Part shown: positions 41,874 to 53,640 of the stretch, piece by piece
Layout of the letters: the number at the start of each line of letters is the position of its first letter
How positions within the stretch are numbered: the first letter of the stretch is position 1
Assembly: GCA_963576735.1 (NCBI GenBank)
Contig: OY755172.1
Location: forward strand, 4,836,001 to 4,900,000
Length of the DNA stretch: 64,000 nt
DNA from: Bedellia somnulentella
Lineage: Eukaryota; Arthropoda; Insecta; Lepidoptera; Bedelliidae
Reading direction: 5' to 3'
The notes under the pieces: model-generated
Database searches by the model: none
Seen by the model: the letters and a program-made list of their open reading frames with translations, nothing else
Told to the model about the DNA's origin: nothing
Translations under genes and position numbers: made by a program

Positions 41874-41969
41874 ATGGAACTAAATGCAATAAAGTTGGTA
41901 ATATATTTTTTATTAGTATTTTCTGCTTCTACCAAAAAGAACCCGAAATTTTTGTTGAGCTTTTTTTAA
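41874..41969 (+). CDS. small frame with signal-peptide-like start
   Basis: 31 codons. MELNAIKLVIYFLLVFSAS has a short polar start, a hydrophobic core and a small-residue end, as in signal peptides, and the upstream DNA is not recognised repeat. It could be the first exon of a secreted-protein gene or chance. No partner exon found. Confidence 0.15.
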   Translation: MELNAIKLVIYFLLVFSASTKKNPKFLLSFF

Positions 41970-42003
41970 CATTCGTTTTTTGAATTGTGATGCCTGAAGC
42001 GAA

Positions 42004-42200
42004 TATATACATACATATAAGCGTTCGTCCATGAGTTCCTTTGGGGTAGGTAGAGGCTACCGATTGGTACTACTCTACTCTTAAGGTTCATTTACATTCA
42101 ACAATCTATTCTCACAGAATCTTTAATTTTTAGAATAACTCGTCTCCCTTTTTAAGCACATAGTCAATTTGATTTAAATGTGTAAGTACATATAGTCGAA
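42004..42200 (-). mobile_element. LINE family D end, degenerate
   Basis: GGGGTAGGTAGAGGCTACCG, TTTAAGCACATAGTCAATTTG and similar, the complement of the family D C-terminal region. Confidence 0.5.
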
Positions 42201-42353
42201 AAATCATTTTCATCATTAATATTTAAGTTTTTACTGTTCCAAATATTGCAAATGAAACCATAATTTTCATTGTCTTTCTCAATATAGTACAGATCAGCAT
42301 TATTCACAATTCAGAAGGATTGGTTTTACTAGAGCTACTAATATTTGACGACG

Positions 42354-42482
42354 TCCATGGCCGAGTGGATAGGTGACTAGCTTCTCGGTCCGTAGGTCTC
42401 GGCTGCAACGAGTTCGATCCCAGCCGAGAGATATATTTATGTGATGGACTAAATGGGTAACTTGATCTGTGTATAATATGTC
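42354..42482 (+). mobile_element. tRNA-like SINE F
   Basis: GTCCATGGCCGAGTGGATAG head, GAGTTCGATCCCAGCC T-arm, then ATTTATGTGATGG and GTATAATATGTCCG. Confidence 0.6.
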
Positions 42483-42799
42483 CGTAATATACACGATTTA
42501 CTTACTTCAACTATGACAAATGTTGTTTTAATATTTTCTAAACTCAGTCAACTTGGATGAAACCCAATAGTGTGTCGTGTACTCAAACTCCAAAAAATCA
42601 ATTGTCTATAACGATTAATTAATATTATAATGACTATACGAAACCCTTGCATCTTGTTTTTTTCGGTTTTCATAAATATTTTTTCACAGGTTAAGTTAGC
42701 CTCAAACTAAGTAAGACTTGTATTAGGGGTACTAACTAAACTATAAATTTAATTATATAATACACACATAAATAATATCCAAGACTAAGAAACAATAAT

Positions 42800-42965
42800 T
42801 TATGCTAATAAATAAAGAATAAATAAAGGAAAGAAAAATTTCGACACAGGCGGGATTCGAACCCGCGACCTCGGGTATACGTAATGTGTCGAAATTTTTC
42901 TTTTCTTTATTTATTCTTTATTTATTAGTAATAATCCCCACATGAGGTTTTCATGAACAAAAAGA
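42800..42965. mobile_element. family C foldback copy
   Basis: Half of the tRNA-like unit followed by its own flank in reverse: TTATTTATTCTTTATTTATT pairs with the complement at the left end. The arms are about 45 bp. Confidence 0.7.
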
Positions 42966-43071
42966 TTTAAAAAATAATTTATGCTCATCACATAAATGTT
43001 GCTCTCAGCGAGAATCAATGGTCACGACTACGACCCATATTGTAAAGTGGCGTAGTCGAAATACCCGCGGG

Positions 43072-43222
43072 CTGATTATGTATCTTTAGCGACCGCGATT
43101 GTGTCGCAAGTTGCAATATTGTCGCTGTCAAAAGTGTCAGATCGCATACAAATTTATGACATTGACAACGACAATCGTGCAACTTGCGACACAATCGTCA
43201 CTCGCAAAAGATACATAATCAG
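43072..43222. mobile_element. 151-bp foldback MITE
   Basis: Ends CTGATTATGTATCTTT and complement, with inner arms GATTGTGTCGCAAGTTGCA and its complement; nearly the whole element is one inverted repeat. Confidence 0.8.
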
Positions 43223-43314
43223 GGGGCCGATGTTTTCGTAATTTTATAGTCAAAAGTCGTAGACCATCTACCTTTTACCATATTTTGAGGTCAACTTTTT
43301 AACTGAACTTGTCA

Positions 43315-43530
43315 ACTTAAAATAGCACTACCCTATTTCTTCCCGTGGATTCTCGAGGCGGCTTAGGGAATTGGGACTTTTAAGAGATTTTTGGGGATGC
43401 GGTTGGAGATTTTACCCAAAAACCTTTGCTTTATAATAATTTCCCACACAACTTCCAAAAGTGGTTGACGTATTCCAAAATAGCCAGGGTAGCCAGCCCT
43501 TTCTAGAGAATTATAGCCGTGCGCATATGA
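43315..43530 (+). mobile_element. SINE B, degenerate
   Basis: AATAGCACTACCCTATTTC, GATGCGGTTGGAGA and TTATAGCCGTGCGCATATG blocks. Confidence 0.6.
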
Positions 43531-43540
43531 AAGGTCTTTT

Positions 43541-44086
43541 CATTGTCTAGACTAAGATAGTTAAGTGCAATATGTCTGGAAATCTTCCAAAGCTTAGAGA
43601 ATTTAATGTAAACATATTCTTAACATGGCCTTTCCTTCACCTAAATATGAACTTTATACCGAAAAATAATGAAAACAAAACATGAATGAAGAATTTAAAT
43701 TGTAGAAGTTGTAATGAAGTTTACAATAGTTGACTCTGTTGCACGGAAGAAGACAACTTGGCTTATGCAGCAAGATTCTTCATTTGCACTGTTAACATTA
43801 TTCATGAAAAAGTTTTTGAGTGTCTGTATACGTCTTTTTGTAATTATAAGTATTAAACTAGCTACATTTTCGATAAAATAGTGACCAAAAAAAACTAAAC
43901 TCGGGGGCAAATGCCTGACCTGTTTATATCTCTAAGTGAGTGTTTTATCGTCATTTTGATATATATATATAGTAATAAACTCAATATGTTTAGAAAGTAT
44001 ATAAAATAATAGAAAAGCCTTACATTCATGTTTTCATATAAAGTTTCACTTTGAAAATACAGCTAACAATGATTTTTATCCTTGTA
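43541..44086. other. unassigned AT-rich DNA
   Basis: No gene seen; an (AT)n run lies near 43961-43972. Confidence 0.4.
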
Positions 44087-44271
44087 AGGCTGTGTTCAGA
44101 GCTAACCTGACCGTGAGTCCTGACCGTCAGCACGTACGATACGTTGTACTGACGTGCGTATGGAATAGATAGTACGGCTCTAAACGCTTTTTTAAAATTT
44201 CCTTTGAAAATTAGATTATACGGACAACTGACGGTCAGGACCAACGGTCAGGTTAGCTCTGAACACAGCCT
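44087..44271. mobile_element. 185-bp MITE with TA duplication
   Basis: Ends AGGCTGTGTTCAGAGCTAAC and complement, inverted over about 28 bp, flanked by TA on both sides. The minus frame at 44026-44244 lies in it and is not a gene. Confidence 0.8.
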
Positions 44272-44448
44272 TAAGGATCATATTTTAAAATAGTGAATTT
44301 AGCAGATTTCCTATTGTTTAATTAATTGGGCCATCTTCAAATACTCTATATTTATTTCACGAATCTCAATACTAGTTAATTTTTCAACACCCTAACTTAA
44401 CCCAACTAAAATTTTCTCCTATTGTGAAATAATGAATATGAAGCAAAA

Positions 44449-44605
44449 ACAACGAATAATGAATGAATGAATGATGAATGAATGAACAAAGAATAATGAA
44501 TGTAAGGAAAGCAAGAGAGGTTTGTCAAGATCGTACTAAGTGGCGATCGTAGTCTCTGCCTACCCCAATGGGAATAATGAGCGTGAGTATAAGTAAGTAA
44601 GCAAA
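44449..44605 (+). mobile_element. (GAAT)n run and LINE D tail
   Basis: Microsatellite of GAAT/ATGA units to about 44510, then GAGAGGTTTGTCAAGATCG ... CCCCAATGGG ... GCGTGAGTATAAG. Confidence 0.65.
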
Positions 44606-44639
44606 AACAACCACTCATTAACAACAATACGGAAAATCA

Positions 44640-45380
44640 ACGGTGTTAGGTGCAGACCTTTGGCCCACAGAATATTTTTTTGTGCTCTTTATTACTTAGT
44701 ATAATTGGTAATCGTAACATCACGAATTCAATAAACAGTTTTTTTTAAATGTGGGATTATGAATAATAAAGAAGATATATCTTCTATGCTTTCCATGTAA
44801 AACTCATGATTTCCAATATCATCTCTAAAAGTTACACGTAAAAATTGCAGCTGTTTCATTACTCGTTATAATATGAACCAACTTCAACAAAGAAAAGCGA
44901 TACTAATTAAGTATATAGTTTGTATGCAACTGCAATGTGTATAAAGCTACAAATACAGTAATTATAAACATGGTCGTGCAGTATCATTACGGGGCTTTAT
45001 ACTATCGAGTATTTTATTGTTTGCAGGAACTCTCGATATAATCGCTGAAAACAAAAAGGCTGACCGATTGTTGAAGCATTATTGTGTTGATTGCATGTCT
45101 CATACTGTAATTTGTGTAAACTGCCGCACCGCATGTACGCATGTATTACGCTGTTATATGACCACTTATATGTTATTAATATCATCGATATTTAATCGAA
45201 TGTGTGTGCATAATGTATGTAAACTATATTAATTTTATTTAATAACATGCTTAGTATCAACTATTTACAAAATATGTACCAAGTATTTTATGTAAATTGC
45301 CTAAAATCTTTTAACATTTATAATTAAATTGAAAATAAGTTGGTAAACATGAAACTTATTATTTTAGTTAGCCATGAAAT
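44640..45380. other. unassigned DNA
   Basis: No gene or repeat recognised. Confidence 0.35.
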
Positions 45381-45389
45381 GGTCAGAGT

Positions 45390-45716
45390 GTCAGCATAAA
45401 ACTACTGACACATAACAGCAATGAGTGCTGTTCTTCAGCCAGAGCGCCAATGGCGAGATCCACACACGAGCCAATTAAAACTGCCAAAATAGTATCAGTT
45501 TTATTTTTATGTACAACATTTGGCTGTCACCGGAGCAATATTGAATTGCAACCAAACTCCTCTGGAACGGCTGGCTGCAATGAGCCTTATGATTTCTCAT
45601 ATAATCGAATTCACGATTTCTGAAACAATTTTAATTGTCTCTGAAATGGGAAATTTTTCCCATATTTTGCTCAATCTTTATGTATCCAGCAACAGAACGT
45701 TTGTCGGGTCAGCTAG
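45390..45716 (+). mobile_element. possible Helitron-like element, 3' end
   Basis: Ends GTCGGGTCAGCTAG before T, like 27905-28147 and 40205-40450; the body differs. A 94-codon frame (45520-45804) crosses the end and is not a gene. Confidence 0.4.
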
Positions 45717-46837
45717 TATCATAGCAGGTATTAGCGATTGTTTAAAATATGTAAAAGTTTTAGCCGCAATGTATTATGAAAATGCCAGTATTTCCATGAA
45801 ATAAGGTCATCATGGCGGTGTTGAGCGCGATGGTATCGGCAGGATCACGCGACGCGGATTCCGATGCAATAAACAACTAACACGTATTTGCATTTTACCT
45901 TTAAACTCCACCCGACCTGCCTTTAACGATACCACTAAGCAGGTTATTACTCTTTCAGTACAAAAGGTTTGAGCTGCCATTTTTCCTTGCCTTTTTGTTG
46001 TATAAATAAATTTGCGGTCATGCGATTTTGGTAAAACACAAATTGTTGAGCTGATATCTAATCATAATTTTGTGTATCGTTTATATTTCAGTGAAAATAT
46101 AAAGATTGTTTTTTACGGCAATGTTGATATAGCTTTCCTCACAACCAAAATATTTTCCCAGCCCAGCCTAAATAGACTAACGATTTCTACCGTGATAGTA
46201 GACAGAACTGGTGGCTGAAAGTGCCATCAGAAGCACGGAATACCTGCTTATTAAAGTTCATATGGGGACATCGTACATATCAAGGGTTAAACTTTAAACA
46301 TTGACGATCAAATCATAGTGTTAAGCGATTCTAAAACCTTTTTTTAAAATTCAACCAAATTTTAAGCATCATATTTTTTGACGAAAATGCATCTTAAGAA
46401 CGGTGCTCTAAACGGTATTCAGTTTTGAGAGTTTGCATGATGAAAAAATATGATGTCAGATAGTCAACTTATACTAAGTTTTTGCCTAGTCATGTGACAG
46501 TATCCATCTAGACTATTCTATTCTATTCTAATTTTGACAAGACGTTTAGAAAATGTTTTGTTTCCCGTGAAGAGCTGGCCTAGTTATATTATATTTAGTT
46601 ATTTCATATTACATTATATTTATGTGATAGTTGGGCATTGTTTTTGGTAAGTCAACACAACGACCCTTTATGTGACCCGTACCGTTCAGTAAATATAGTT
46701 TCTCTGTACTTCCTTCAAAGATGTACCGGCTATGTGAATAATAGTGTATAATAATGGCAATTTGTATCACTTCTTGTATAGTATAGCAGCCTTATAACAA
46801 TGGGTAAAGTACTCAACTAGTACTTACAGGCATTTTG
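45717..46837. other. unassigned, one short CpG-rich patch
   Basis: 45812-45870 is GC-rich (GAGCGCGATGGTATCGGC) and could be part of an exon, but no consistent frame with splice sites was found. The rest is AT-rich, with a short (TTCTA)n run at about 46513-46530. Confidence 0.3.
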
Positions 46838-47250
46838 TAAGAATAGAATAGAATAGAATAACTCTATATTGCACATCAAACACAAATTTACAAAAATAAT
46901 AATATGATCAAAAAGTTTACAGTGAGGTACAATTGGCGGTCTTATCGCTAAAAGCGATCTCTTCCAGACAACCTTTGGAAGGTGAGATCGATAAATTAAT
47001 TATTTGGGTAGATGCACAAAACAAGGCTTAAAAAAACATAATAATCTATTAAGCTTACTTAAAATTAACTTATTTAATTTAAATAACAATATAAATATTA
47101 ATCATACAAAATAATAAAGATATTTAACGAATATGAACACATACATAAATAACTACATACTTTTATATATACAAGCAATACAAATACCAGCAATAAAAAT
47201 ATAAATAATATAAGTAAGAACTGGATGGGACCGAATTCTATGAAGAATTT
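46838..47250 (-). mobile_element. LINE 3' end with (TTCTA)n tail
   Basis: Left end has four AGAAT units, then TTATCGCTAAAAGCGATCTC and CCAGACAACCTTTGGAAGG, a common insect LINE 3' block, in minus orientation. Confidence 0.5.
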
Positions 47251-47642
47251 ATGTGAAGCATAAAGTCTTCTTTAGATGTATTTATACCTCTGCCACCCAT
47301 TCGTTGATATACGGGGTGAACATTTGATTAAAATTTAACCAGAGTCATCTTACAAAAAATCTAGCTAAGTTCAAGATTACTATTAAAGTCACTATCACCA
47401 AACTTCTTTTACAATGCAATATTTTCCCAATTCAACTTTTTTTATTTAATATATTTTTATTACGAAGTTGTCAGACTGACTTCTCAATTTTAAGATTGAT
47501 ACCAGTAGTTAGTATACTTCAAACTAAGATTTCTTTAAAGCACATATTTAGACTATCTGTAAAAGACCAATCGAGAGTGCTGAGAAAGCGACTGGAAGTT
47601 GTAATCTCAATTAATTATTTTATTGTTAATTGATATTGTTAA

Positions 47643-47893
47643 TTGCCGTGTAGTGTCGGTTTAGAATAGCACTACCCCATTTCTTCCGGTGGGTGTACGT
47701 AAGAGGCGACTAACGGTATGGGGCTATTAAGGGATTTTTGGGCGATGCGGTTGGAGACCCATCACCAACAACCTTTATTTTTACTATCTTTTCCCCACTC
47801 AAATTTCCAAAAGTGGCTGAGGAATTTCTAATTATTTAGCTCTGGCTACCCCTTCCTGGGATTTATAGCCGTGAGTATATGTATGTATGTATG
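47643..47893 (+). mobile_element. SINE B, full copy with target duplication
   Basis: Flanked by GTTAATTG on both sides; (GTAT)n tail at 47876-47893. Confidence 0.8.
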
Positions 47894-48208
47894 TTAATTG
47901 ATGTTCAACCCACCCCAAAACGTATAGTTTTAAGTAGTTATATCTGCTCCGTAAACAAACACTCACTCCACCTAATTAGCGCTATGAACCAAACGTATAA
48001 TTGGCTTAGCTCGCGGTCAATTATCAAACTGTAGGTAAACTGTATCAGTCCATCAGATTTGAGGTATTAGTTTTGTAACTTTGCTTTCAACAATATTGTG
48101 GTCCTTTAACTAGTATAGTGTTATATTATGTGTGCTATCATTGATTATGGGTTTGTTAGTATATGTGAAAAGAATATGCAGTTTTGGTAGTTTTGTTCAT
48201 TTGTATGT

Positions 48209-48240
48209 ATGTAACGCTAGTGTAGCGACTAGCGTTACAT
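48209..48240. repeat. perfect 13-bp hairpin
   Basis: ATGTAACGCTAGT (48209-48221), six-base loop, exact complement (48228-48240). Confidence 0.85.
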
Positions 48241-48480
48241 GAAAACACAGTTTTGCCCTATCCTGAAATAAAGTCAAATACTATTAATTGAGCTCCATAC
48301 AATGAAGAAAATAAATTATAGTACTTATTTTATATCGCAATACAGATAGTACAATATCATATACCGATTGATCTCATTGGTAAGGAGCTGACGATGCTAA
48401 ATCGGGATTTAATCGAGTGTCATAGAGTCCCATTGAGTGGTGACTTTAGTTGACAAAAATATTATTAAACATACATACAT

Positions 48481-48935
48481 ATACTAATAAATAAAGTAAA
48501 GAAAAATTTCGACACGGGCGGGAATCGAACCCGCGACCTCGGGTATATGTCGAAATTTTTCTTTCCTTTATTTATTAGTATAAATCCCCACATGAGGTTT
48601 TCATGAACAAAAACATTCAAATTATGTGATAGTTAAGCGTTCGTAACATTTGCATTCTATCTGAAAAGGTAGACAAGTGGCCTTCCGAATTTGTAAAAAA
48701 TTCGGAGGTAGGGAACGCAACCACTACTTAAAAGTGTAAAGGAAACAAAGGATAGAAGAATTTCGCGCTGGCAGCCATTGACACGGTAGCTCAATTGGCA
48801 GAGCGACGGGGGCGTATACCCGACCCGAGGTCGCGGGTTCGATTCCCGCCTGTGTCGAAGTTTTGCTTTCCTTTATTTATTAGTAATAATCCCCACATGA
48901 GGTTTTCATGAACAAAAACATTCAAATTATATATA
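48481..48935. mobile_element. family C: foldback plus a full tandem unit
   Basis: 48485-48590 is a folded half-unit. A full unit follows: CCCCACATGAGGTTTTCATG flank, body, tRNA-like part at 48778-48857, then the flank again at 48890. So the flank repeats on both sides of the unit, as in a tandem array. Confidence 0.7.
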
Positions 48936-48937
48936 CA

Positions 48938-49025
48938 TATATTCACGCCATTAGTTCCCATTGGGTTAGGCATACTCTATCCATCGTCACTTTGTACGAA
49001 CCCAGCTGACCTCGCGGGATTCATT
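48938..49025 (-). mobile_element. LINE D tail
   Basis: CATATATTCACGCCATTAG, TTCCCATTGGGTTAGGC and onward, the complement of the family D end. Confidence 0.6.
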
Positions 49026-49073
49026 TACATAAGTTTTTTTTATACATTTTATACACATTTTTTTTAATACAAC

Positions 49074-49623
49074 CTACGCCTTTAAAAAAAACAGATATAA
49101 AAATACCCAATGGTCGTGAATTATGGTTTGCATTGCTGCTGATCCAATTCCTAGTTCTCGCTCTCGCTCTACATATGTAATTCGTCGGTTTTCGCGAGTA
49201 AGTTTTTCGACTGCACGAACGTTTTCTTGCGTGACTGCGGTTGGCGGCCGTTCTGTCTTCGCTTCATCTTCGAGACATCCCCGACCTCTTTTAAATTCAG
49301 CAAACCAATTGAATACTGTTGCTCGGGAACAAACAGACTCACCAAAAGTAGAAGCCAGAAGTTTAAAACATTCTTGAGGCTTTAAACCTTTTTTAAAGTC
49401 ATAATAAATCATAGCGCGAAAATCACGTCGACTGAGCTCCATTGTTGCAAGTGAATTCCCGCCAGATTCTCGGAAAAATGATGCTCATTCAAATAAAAAA
49501 TAAATAAAAGAAGTGTGTTCTATATTCAAATATGTCAATAAAAAGCCTATAAGATGGTGTATAGCTTGCCAGTGTCAATTAAATGAGAAAAGAGTATCTA
49601 ACTTCTATTGGCATGCCCCTCGT
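49074..49623 (-). pseudogene. mariner transposase, N-terminal fragment
   Basis: Minus-strand frame 49442-49074 encodes the paired helix-turn-helix domain: FRAMIYYDFKKGL, ATVFNWFAEFKRGR, RPPTAVTQENVR, then IGSAAMQTIIHDH. The catalytic D,D34D part is absent. ACGAGGGGCATGCCAATAG at the right end (minus strand, from about 49623) looks like the 5' terminal repeat next to TA. The left end is truncated. The plus-strand frame 49123-49377 is its shadow. Confidence 0.85.
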
Positions 49624-49649
49624 ATATATATACGACAGTTATACTCACC

Positions 49650-49790
49650 CGTCAGACATTACATATACTCACAGCCCTAAATCCCAAAAAGGGGTAGCCA
49701 GACCTTCAGAGCTAAACTTCTCAGCCATATTTGAAAGTTGAAAGGGGGACAAGATGGTAGAAATAAAGTATCATTATCATTAACATCTAC
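49650..49790 (-). mobile_element. SINE B, degenerate
   Basis: ACATATACTCACAGCC tail, GGGGTAGCCAGA and GACAAGATGGTAG blocks. Confidence 0.55.
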
Positions 49791-49828
49791 GATCAAATGA
49801 TTGTCTGAAAGAGACCGTTTTTAGGGTT

Positions 49829-50448
49829 CCGTAGCCAAATGGCAAAAACGGGACCCTTATAGATTCGTCATGTCTGTCTGTCTGTCCGTCCGTCCGTCCG
49901 TCCGTCCGTATGTCACAGCCAGTTTATTCCGAAACTATAAGAACTACATTATTGGAAATTGGTGCGTAGATGTATTCTGTAAACCGCATTAAGATTTTAA
50001 AATAAAATCTGAAAAAAAACCAAAATTTTTAGGGTTCCCCATACATAGAACTGAAACTCAAAATTTTTTTTTTCATCAAACCTATACGTGTGGGGTATCT
50101 ATCAATAGGTATTTGAAAATGATGTTGAGGTTTCTTATATCATTTTCAAAACTGAATAGTTTGCGCGAGAGACTTTTTCAAAGTGCTAAAATGTGTGTCC
50201 CCCCCCCGTAACTTCTAAAATATGGGCATGATAATACTGAAAAAAATATATGATGTGTATTACTATACAAACTACTAACGAAAATTGGTTTGAATGAGAT
50301 CTAGCCCGTAGTTCTATTTTTAAACGTCATAAATCAAATTACTTACCTAATTTGGCTCCCATGATTTTCACACAAACGGGATTTTCTATATATATGATAG
50401 TACGGAACCCTTAGTGTGCGATCCGACTCGCACTTGGCCGGTTTTTAG
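49829..50448 (+). mobile_element. dispersed repeat, TTAGGGTTCCGTA...CCGGTTTTT type
   Basis: Begins GTTTTTAGGGTTCCGTAGCC and ends TACGGAACCCTTAG ... GACTCGCACTTGGCCGG. A (GTCT/GTCC)n run lies at 49868-49910 and AGGGTTCCCC midway. Familiar as a very common lepidopteran dispersed repeat; class uncertain. Confidence 0.65.
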
Positions 50449-50710
50449 TAATAGTGATAAGCCCGACAATTGTACATCTATAAAATATGATATTATGTGG
50501 TTAATGTTTTGATTGTGATTTGCAGTAAAGAGTCTTCTATTCTATTACAATATTTACCTAGTTTTGAAATTATGGGTTTCAAAGTCTTTAAGACTTATCA
50601 AATTCGAACGAAGGAAAAAATAATGCAGCGATAGTCTAGTTAGTTAGGATTGCTGATTGCGATTAATATTAAGGATTAGCAGTTACAATGAAATATACAC
50701 ATATAAAATA

Positions 50711-50872
50711 AAAGGCTGGCGTCCGAAGTATGAAGAATAAAATAGCATGTATGAAAAGATTGATGGATGTAAACGAAGCTAGAGAGGTTTGTCAGGATCG
50801 TAGGAAGCGGCGATCAATAGTCTCTGCCTACCCCAATGGGAACTAATGGCGTGAGTATATGTATGTATGTAT
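50711..50872 (+). mobile_element. LINE D 3' end, best-preserved copy
   Basis: Encodes KRLMDVNEAREVCQDRRKR and then VSAYPNGN, and ends GGCGTGAGTATATGTATGTA. Same 3' tail as SINE B. Confidence 0.7.
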
Positions 50873-51499
50873 AAAATAAAAATAATGAACCGACAGCGTC
50901 AGTGTAACTTATATACAGATTAATGATGGTTTTAGAGTCTTTTTTTAAATGTAACCAGCAAATGTAGCTATAAACGTGTTTTGCCATTTTTATTTTTTTT
51001 CTAGGGAATTTCTCGTCTATAAAATAAAAAAATAATGTTAGAGTTGGTTAACTTTTATCACTTAAGAGCATAAGAAAATATTTATAAACCTATTGGCAGA
51101 CCTACGGAATGTGTATGCAAAATTGTATCGAAGCCGGTTCCGAGTAGTTTGGTTACAAACACGGTGACACGTGAATTTTATATATTAGAAGAGATATAGG
51201 TACTTCAAGGCCTTTTAGTTCGAATGTATACTATTATCGTTTGAAATATTATTTGTTAGTAATTTTTGTAACCATTTTGTCGTCTTAACAACAAACTTTT
51301 AACAACTAATTAAGTGTGGACTGAAAATTCAAAAAAGTTTAATTTACTCTCTCGACGATCGGAGTCTTTTGTAGCGGATTCTGAGAAATTCGTTATATAC
51401 AGTTTGGTGAAGCAAAACTTGCATCAAGCAGTTGGATACCAAAGTTCGATAAAGTAGTTATTTCTCCCGAATGTTGAGGAATGAGAGAAATAGTTGAAG

Positions 51500-51945
51500 T
51501 ATCCAATTTTTGCAAATAGTTGTGATTGAAGGCGGGCGTCGAAGTGGGCGGCGGGCGGCGGCGTATCGAGCGCGGGCGGGCGGGCGCGCCGCTCTTCTCC
51601 GCGAAGCCTTACCAGTCATCCGAGTACCTCCGCGGAGTGTGCACGCGTGTTCTCACACACACACCGACACATGTATATATAGCTACACCGGCAAACTGCC
51701 CTTCCGAGAACGATATTAATAATTCCGGCAAAAATTGTCTAACCGCTTCAGCACACTCAATCATGCATGATTCTCGTGTTTTTTCGACGTTGTCATACTA
51801 AAAATATTCGATAAGAGACGATATTAAAAACAAGGTAGTGGTCCATTCGTCAGTTCATTTGCAAGACATAGTGATCGGTTGCCAACTCGCTTCATTATTG
51901 TGGCTGAATTTATTCTGTGTATCTGTCTACGCTATGATATTGGGT
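51500..51945 (+). promoter_or_regulatory. CpG-rich promoter candidate with TATA box and first exon
   Basis: 51528-51650 is strongly GC- and CpG-rich, unlike anything else in the right third. TATATATAG at 51673-51681 could be a TATA box. Unique sequence follows to TATGATATTGG, where a donor-like GTAAAT begins near 51945; an ATG at 51935 would start a short coding exon. No downstream exon was found in the window. The two short plus frames at 51510-51801 are probably noncoding. Confidence 0.35.
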
Positions 51946-52249
51946 AAATATTTTTATGTTTATTTATTTTGAAATGCACTTTTCAGGACTGGTTTTTCAA
52001 AGTATCCATTTTTAATCTGAAAAATACGCTTCGAAGAGTAAGTATTCGTCAAATAAAGTGAACTTAGAGATGATAAATGTTTATGAAATTCATAAACATG
52101 TCTCCTTTTGAGATTAAATTTATTTATCCTTTTAATTTACTATTCGATCAATCTAAACATTTTAAAAGTAACTAAGAAATAGTAATAATATTTATCTTTT
52201 GGTGTAAGTGTATTGTAGGCAGGACAAATTTACATTAAATAGAGAAGGT

Positions 52250-52395
52250 GCTTAAAAAGACAGGCGTCCAAAGTGCGAAGACTAAAAACATGTGTGAAAA
52301 GATTGATGAATGTGAACGAAGTTCGAGAGGTTTGCCAGGATCGTACAAAGTGGCGATTGATAGTCTCTGCCTACCCCAAATGTATATATGTATGT
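52250..52395 (+). mobile_element. LINE D 3' end
   Basis: Encodes KRLMNVNEVREVCQDRTKW and then VSAYP; the tail is shortened to TATATATGTATG. Confidence 0.65.
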
Positions 52396-52800
52396 TTTAA
52401 ACGACATTTTTTCCAAAAACGGAACATGGTATACAAAACAATGTTAATTAAAATAAAACAATATATTCCCTTCTGCAATAGTTGATTCATTTATGTGTCA
52501 ATTTATCGTTATAAAACGATTACAGTAGAGCTTGCTTTTTATTAAAATACTTTTTCAAAACCGCAATAATTTACTTTCTACATAATATAAAAAATATATT
52601 GACATACGAGAGTAATGTTTTGAACTAACACAGTTTGTACTTAAAGTTATGTTGTTGAAAACCGAAAAGATTAAAAAATTCTACATCTCTAATGTATGGC
52701 ATATTTTACTCAGTTTAAACTTCAATGATTTTAAGAGTTCATCAATAAACTAGCTCTAGTGTGCCATGCAGTGATGCGTATATACTACAATACCGGGATA

Positions 52801-53046
52801 TATACATACATATACTCACGGCTATAAATACCGAGAAGGGGTAGCCAGAGCTAAGGAATTAGAAACTCCTCAGCCACTTTTGGAAAATTGAGTGGAGAAA
52901 AGATGGTAAAGTAAATGTTGTTGGTGATGGGTCTCCAACCGCATCGCCCAAAAATCCCTTAAAAGCCCCAATACCGTTTGTCGCCTCTTACGTACACCCA
53001 TCGGTAGAAACGGGGTAGTGCTATTCTAAGCCAACACTACACGGCT
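52801..53046 (-). mobile_element. SINE B, full copy
   Basis: Tail ACATACATATACTCACGGC, full body, head AGCCAACACTACACGGC. Confidence 0.8.
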
Positions 53047-53049
53047 TAG

Positions 53050-53140
53050 AATACATACACACCAATGTTTTTGATTGGTATAGGTAGAGACTATTCATCG
53101 CTACTTCTTACGATCATAATTATCTACTTTAGCTTCCCTT
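53050..53140 (-). mobile_element. LINE D tail, degenerate
   Basis: ATAGGTAGAGACTATTCATCG and TACGATCATAATTATC, the complement of the family D end. Confidence 0.4.
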
Positions 53141-53640
53141 AAATACAATTCTTCTGAGAAATCCTGTTTTATTATTCTGATTTCGGACTTACCCCGTAAT
53201 AAATTTTGTTGCTTTTGAAAATCAATACAAATAAAAAATAAGTGTTTCTTGTGACTTATAGAATACAATTATATATAACCAGGCAACATAATGTTACAGC
53301 TAAATCTTTTACTTTGAATATCTGTTTAACATATAAATTGTTAGTCAAGTTTTAGTACCTATGTATATGCGTACAGGAGTATTTTATTTTCAGATAAAAC
53401 ATTGTTGGATAAAAGTTTAATTGGGAATCAAAGTAAGTACTCACGAAAAGAAAGTGGCTAAAAGTTCCTAATCAATCAATAATAAGCAAAAAAAACTAAA
53501 TAAAACGATAATTTAAGAAACAAATGGATATAATATCCACATACGCTAAAGTTTCTTACTATAGGCAGAGACATTTTCCTTATTATAAGATCCTTGCAAA
53601 CCATCCACAATTCATTTTAATTCATTAATGTTTTATACTT

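Noticed and set aside
45520..45804. 94-codon plus-strand open frame
   Set aside because: It runs across a Helitron-like 3' end and shows no family motif.
49860..49915. Short-period GTCT/GTCC array considered as a CRISPR-like or regulatory array
   Set aside because: It is a simple microsatellite inside a common dispersed repeat; no spacers, and the genome is eukaryotic.
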